A stretch of 33,050 nucleotides of DNA. Source: Rhodanobacter sp. Lineage in GTDB: Bacteria; Pseudomonadota; Gammaproteobacteria; Xanthomonadales; Rhodanobacteraceae. The stretch covers positions 1 to 33,050 of the forward strand of contig DZCM01000020.1 of assembly GCA_022730295.1 (NCBI GenBank), in the 5' to 3' direction. How positions within the stretch are numbered: position 1 is the first letter of the stretch; each line of letters starts with the position of its first letter. The notes beneath the pieces are model-generated. The model did not search any database. It saw only the letters and a list, made by a program, of their open reading frames with translations, and had not been told where the DNA came from. Made by a program: the position numbers and the translations under genes. Below are positions 31,830 to 33,050 of the stretch, one piece after another.

Positions 31830-31905
31830 CGCACGTCTCTCGTCACGCGGATCGCGCCGCGACGCGCGGCCGGCTTCCCTGTTTTCCTGATCGATGGAGT
31901 CTCGA

Positions 31906-32886
31906 ATGAAAACCCCCGTCCGCGTTGCAGTGACCGGCGCCGCCGGCCAGATTGGTTACGCCTTGTTGTTCCGGATTGCCGCCGGCGACATGCTCGGCCC
32001 GGACCAGCCGGTGATCCTGCACCTGCTGGAGATCACGCCCGCACTGCCCGCACTGCATGGCGTGGTCATGGAACTGGATGACTGCGCGTTCCCGCTGCTG
32101 GCCGGTGTGGTCGCCACCGACGACGCCAACGTCGCCTTCAAGGATGCCGATTACGCGCTGCTGGTCGGCGCGCGCCCGCGCGGCCCCGGCATGGAACGCA
32201 AGGATTTGCTGTCGGCGAATGGCGCCATTTTCGGCCCACAGGGCACAGCGCTGAACGCGCGCGCCAAGCGCGACGTCAAGGTGCTGGTGGTCGGCAACCC
32301 GGCCAATACCAACGCGTTGATCGCGCAGGCGCATGCGCCGGAACTCGATCAGAAATGCTTCACCGCGATGGTGCGCCTCGACCACAACCGCGCCAAGGCG
32401 CAGCTTGCGGAGAAGCTCGGCGCGCACAATACCGACGTCAAGCGCATGATCATCTGGGGCAACCATTCATCCACCCAGTACCCCGACATCCATCACGCGA
32501 TGGTCAAGGGCACGCCCGCCATGTCGCTGGTCGACCAGGACTGGTACGAAAAGGAATTCATCCCGACCGTGCAGCAGCGCGGCGCCGCCATCATCAAGGC
32601 GCGCGGTGCGTCGTCGGCCGCCTCGGCCGCCAATGCCGCGATCGACCACATGCGTTCGTGGGCGCTCGGCACCATTGATGGCGACTGGGTGTCGATGGGC
32701 ATTCCGTCCGATGGTTCCTACGGCATCGCGCCGGGCGTGATCTACGGCTATCCCGTCACCTGCAAAGACGGCAAGTACGCGATCGTGCAAGGTCTCGAGA
32801 TCGGCGAGTTCTCGCGCGCCCGCATGGATGCCACCGCCAATGAGCTGCGCGAAGAACGCGCAGCGATCGAGCACCTGCTAGGCTGA
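31906..32886 (+). CDS. mdh: Malate dehydrogenase
   Basis: The 326-residue tricarboxylic-acid-cycle enzyme interconverts malate and oxaloacetate with NAD. It has the nucleotide loop [17 protein letters not shown] (9-25), the substrate arginines R92 and R98 in [17 protein letters not shown] (131-136), D159 and R162 in RLDHNRAK, and the catalytic histidine in [11 protein letters not shown] (H187). [11 protein letters not shown] and NHSSTQYPD place it in the cytosolic-type (GAAGQI) branch common in proteobacteria such as Burkholderia and Xanthomonas, not the E. coli Mdh branch. GGAG lies before the ATG at 31906; four upstream in-frame codons were dropped. It follows the aminotransferase by 76 bases and may be co-transcribed with it. 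Confidence 0.97.
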   Translation: MKTPVRVAVTGAAGQIGYALLFRIAAGDMLGPDQPVILHLLEITPALPALHGVVMELDDCAFPLLAGVVATDDANVAFKDADYALLVGARPRGPGMERKDLLSANGAIFGPQGTALNARAKRDVKVLVVGNPANTNALIAQAHAPELDQKCFTAMVRLDHNRAKAQLAEKLGAHNTDVKRMIIWGNHSSTQYPDIHHAMVKGTPAMSLVDQDWYEKEFIPTVQQRGAAIIKARGASSAASAANAAIDHMRSWALGTIDGDWVSMGIPSDGSYGIAPGVIYGYPVTCKDGKYAIVQGLEIGEFSRARMDATANELREERAAIEHLLG

Positions 32887-32910
32887 TCGAACCATCACTG
32901 CAAGAAACGA

Positions 32911-32933
32911 AAGGGCGGCCTCGTGCCGCCCTT
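32911..32933. terminator. Hairpin terminator after mdh
   Basis: AAGGGCGGC and GCCGCCCTT form a nine-pair stem with a five-base loop, 25 bases after the mdh stop. The T-tract after it is short and interrupted. Being symmetrical, it could also stop the converging gene at the window edge. Confidence 0.7.
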
Positions 32934-32936
32934 GGC

Positions 32937-32975
32937 GTTTCTCGACGACGTTTCTCGACGGCGTTTCTCGACGGC
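32937..32975. repeat. Three tandem copies of a 13-base unit
   Basis: The unit GTTTCTCGACGGC occurs at 32950-32962 and 32963-32975, with a one-base variant at 32937-32949. The array directly abuts the stop codon of the next gene on the minus strand and looks like local slippage duplication. Confidence 0.8.
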
Positions 32976-33050
32976 TCACTCCCGGTCGGAAGCCCGGGCT
33001 TCCGCGCGTCCGATCTGGTCGTCCACCAGCGCCGCGACCACGATGTCGCT
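32976..33050 (-). CDS. C-terminal end of an unidentified gene
   Basis: On the minus strand a frame open from the window edge ends in TGA at 32976-32978. The 24 residues seen include DIVVAALVDDQIG and end ASDRE, an amphipathic, acidic C-terminus. It is too short to identify. Its stop lies directly before the tandem repeat and the mdh hairpin, which is the expected layout for a gene converging on mdh. Confidence 0.45.
   Translation of the reverse strand, partial: SDIVVAALVDDQIGRAEARASDRE

Overview
The window is GC-rich, densely coded chromosomal DNA with gammaproteobacterial gene content. The combination of TamA/TamB, an NdvB-like GH17-GT2 glucan synthase, a 2-aminomuconate-semialdehyde dehydrogenase, an RDD-pilin fusion and large structured intergenic repeats suggests the Xanthomonadales (Rhodanobacteraceae or Xanthomonadaceae). 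This placement is inferred from gene families, not from a phylogeny. No tRNA, rRNA, CRISPR array, transposase or prophage gene is visible.

Layout. 1-249: 3' end of a gamma-glutamyltransferase gene. 267-5788 (minus): tamA-tamB, with overlapping genes. 5789-6779: about 990 bases without a credible gene. It holds a 655-bp hairpin-rich element bounded by 15-bp perfect inverted repeats, then two copies of a shorter hairpin repeat. 6780-9455 (minus): membrane glucan synthase. 9662-10471 (plus): N-formylglutamate deformylase. 10481-11757 (minus): ArsR regulator, SRPBCC protein and small membrane protein, behind a promoter that appears to give a leaderless mRNA and carries two tandem palindromic operators. 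11828-16532 (minus): mug-like glycosylase, 2-aminomuconate-semialdehyde dehydrogenase, beta-carbonic anhydrase, a secreted ChaN/EreA-like protein and a RidA-type deaminase, probably one operon. 16646-17632 (plus): RDD-pilin fusion. 17724-19571 (minus): BipA/TypA.

19702-29311 is the most interesting part. Seven tightly packed minus-strand genes encode a TonB-dependent receptor, a 3-hydroxybutyrate dehydrogenase and a full Liv-type ABC importer. They are divergent from a TetR regulator and an alpha/beta hydrolase on the plus strand. A near-perfect 22-bp palindrome lies between the two arms. Together they look like one regulon: outer-membrane uptake, inner-membrane import, ester hydrolysis, and oxidation of 3-hydroxybutyrate or a close analogue. 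The substrate is my inference.

29394-33050: cyclophilin, a GlsB/YeaQ-type membrane protein, a type I aspartate aminotransferase, malate dehydrogenase, and the 3' end of an unidentified minus-strand gene. The aminotransferase and malate dehydrogenase both handle oxaloacetate.
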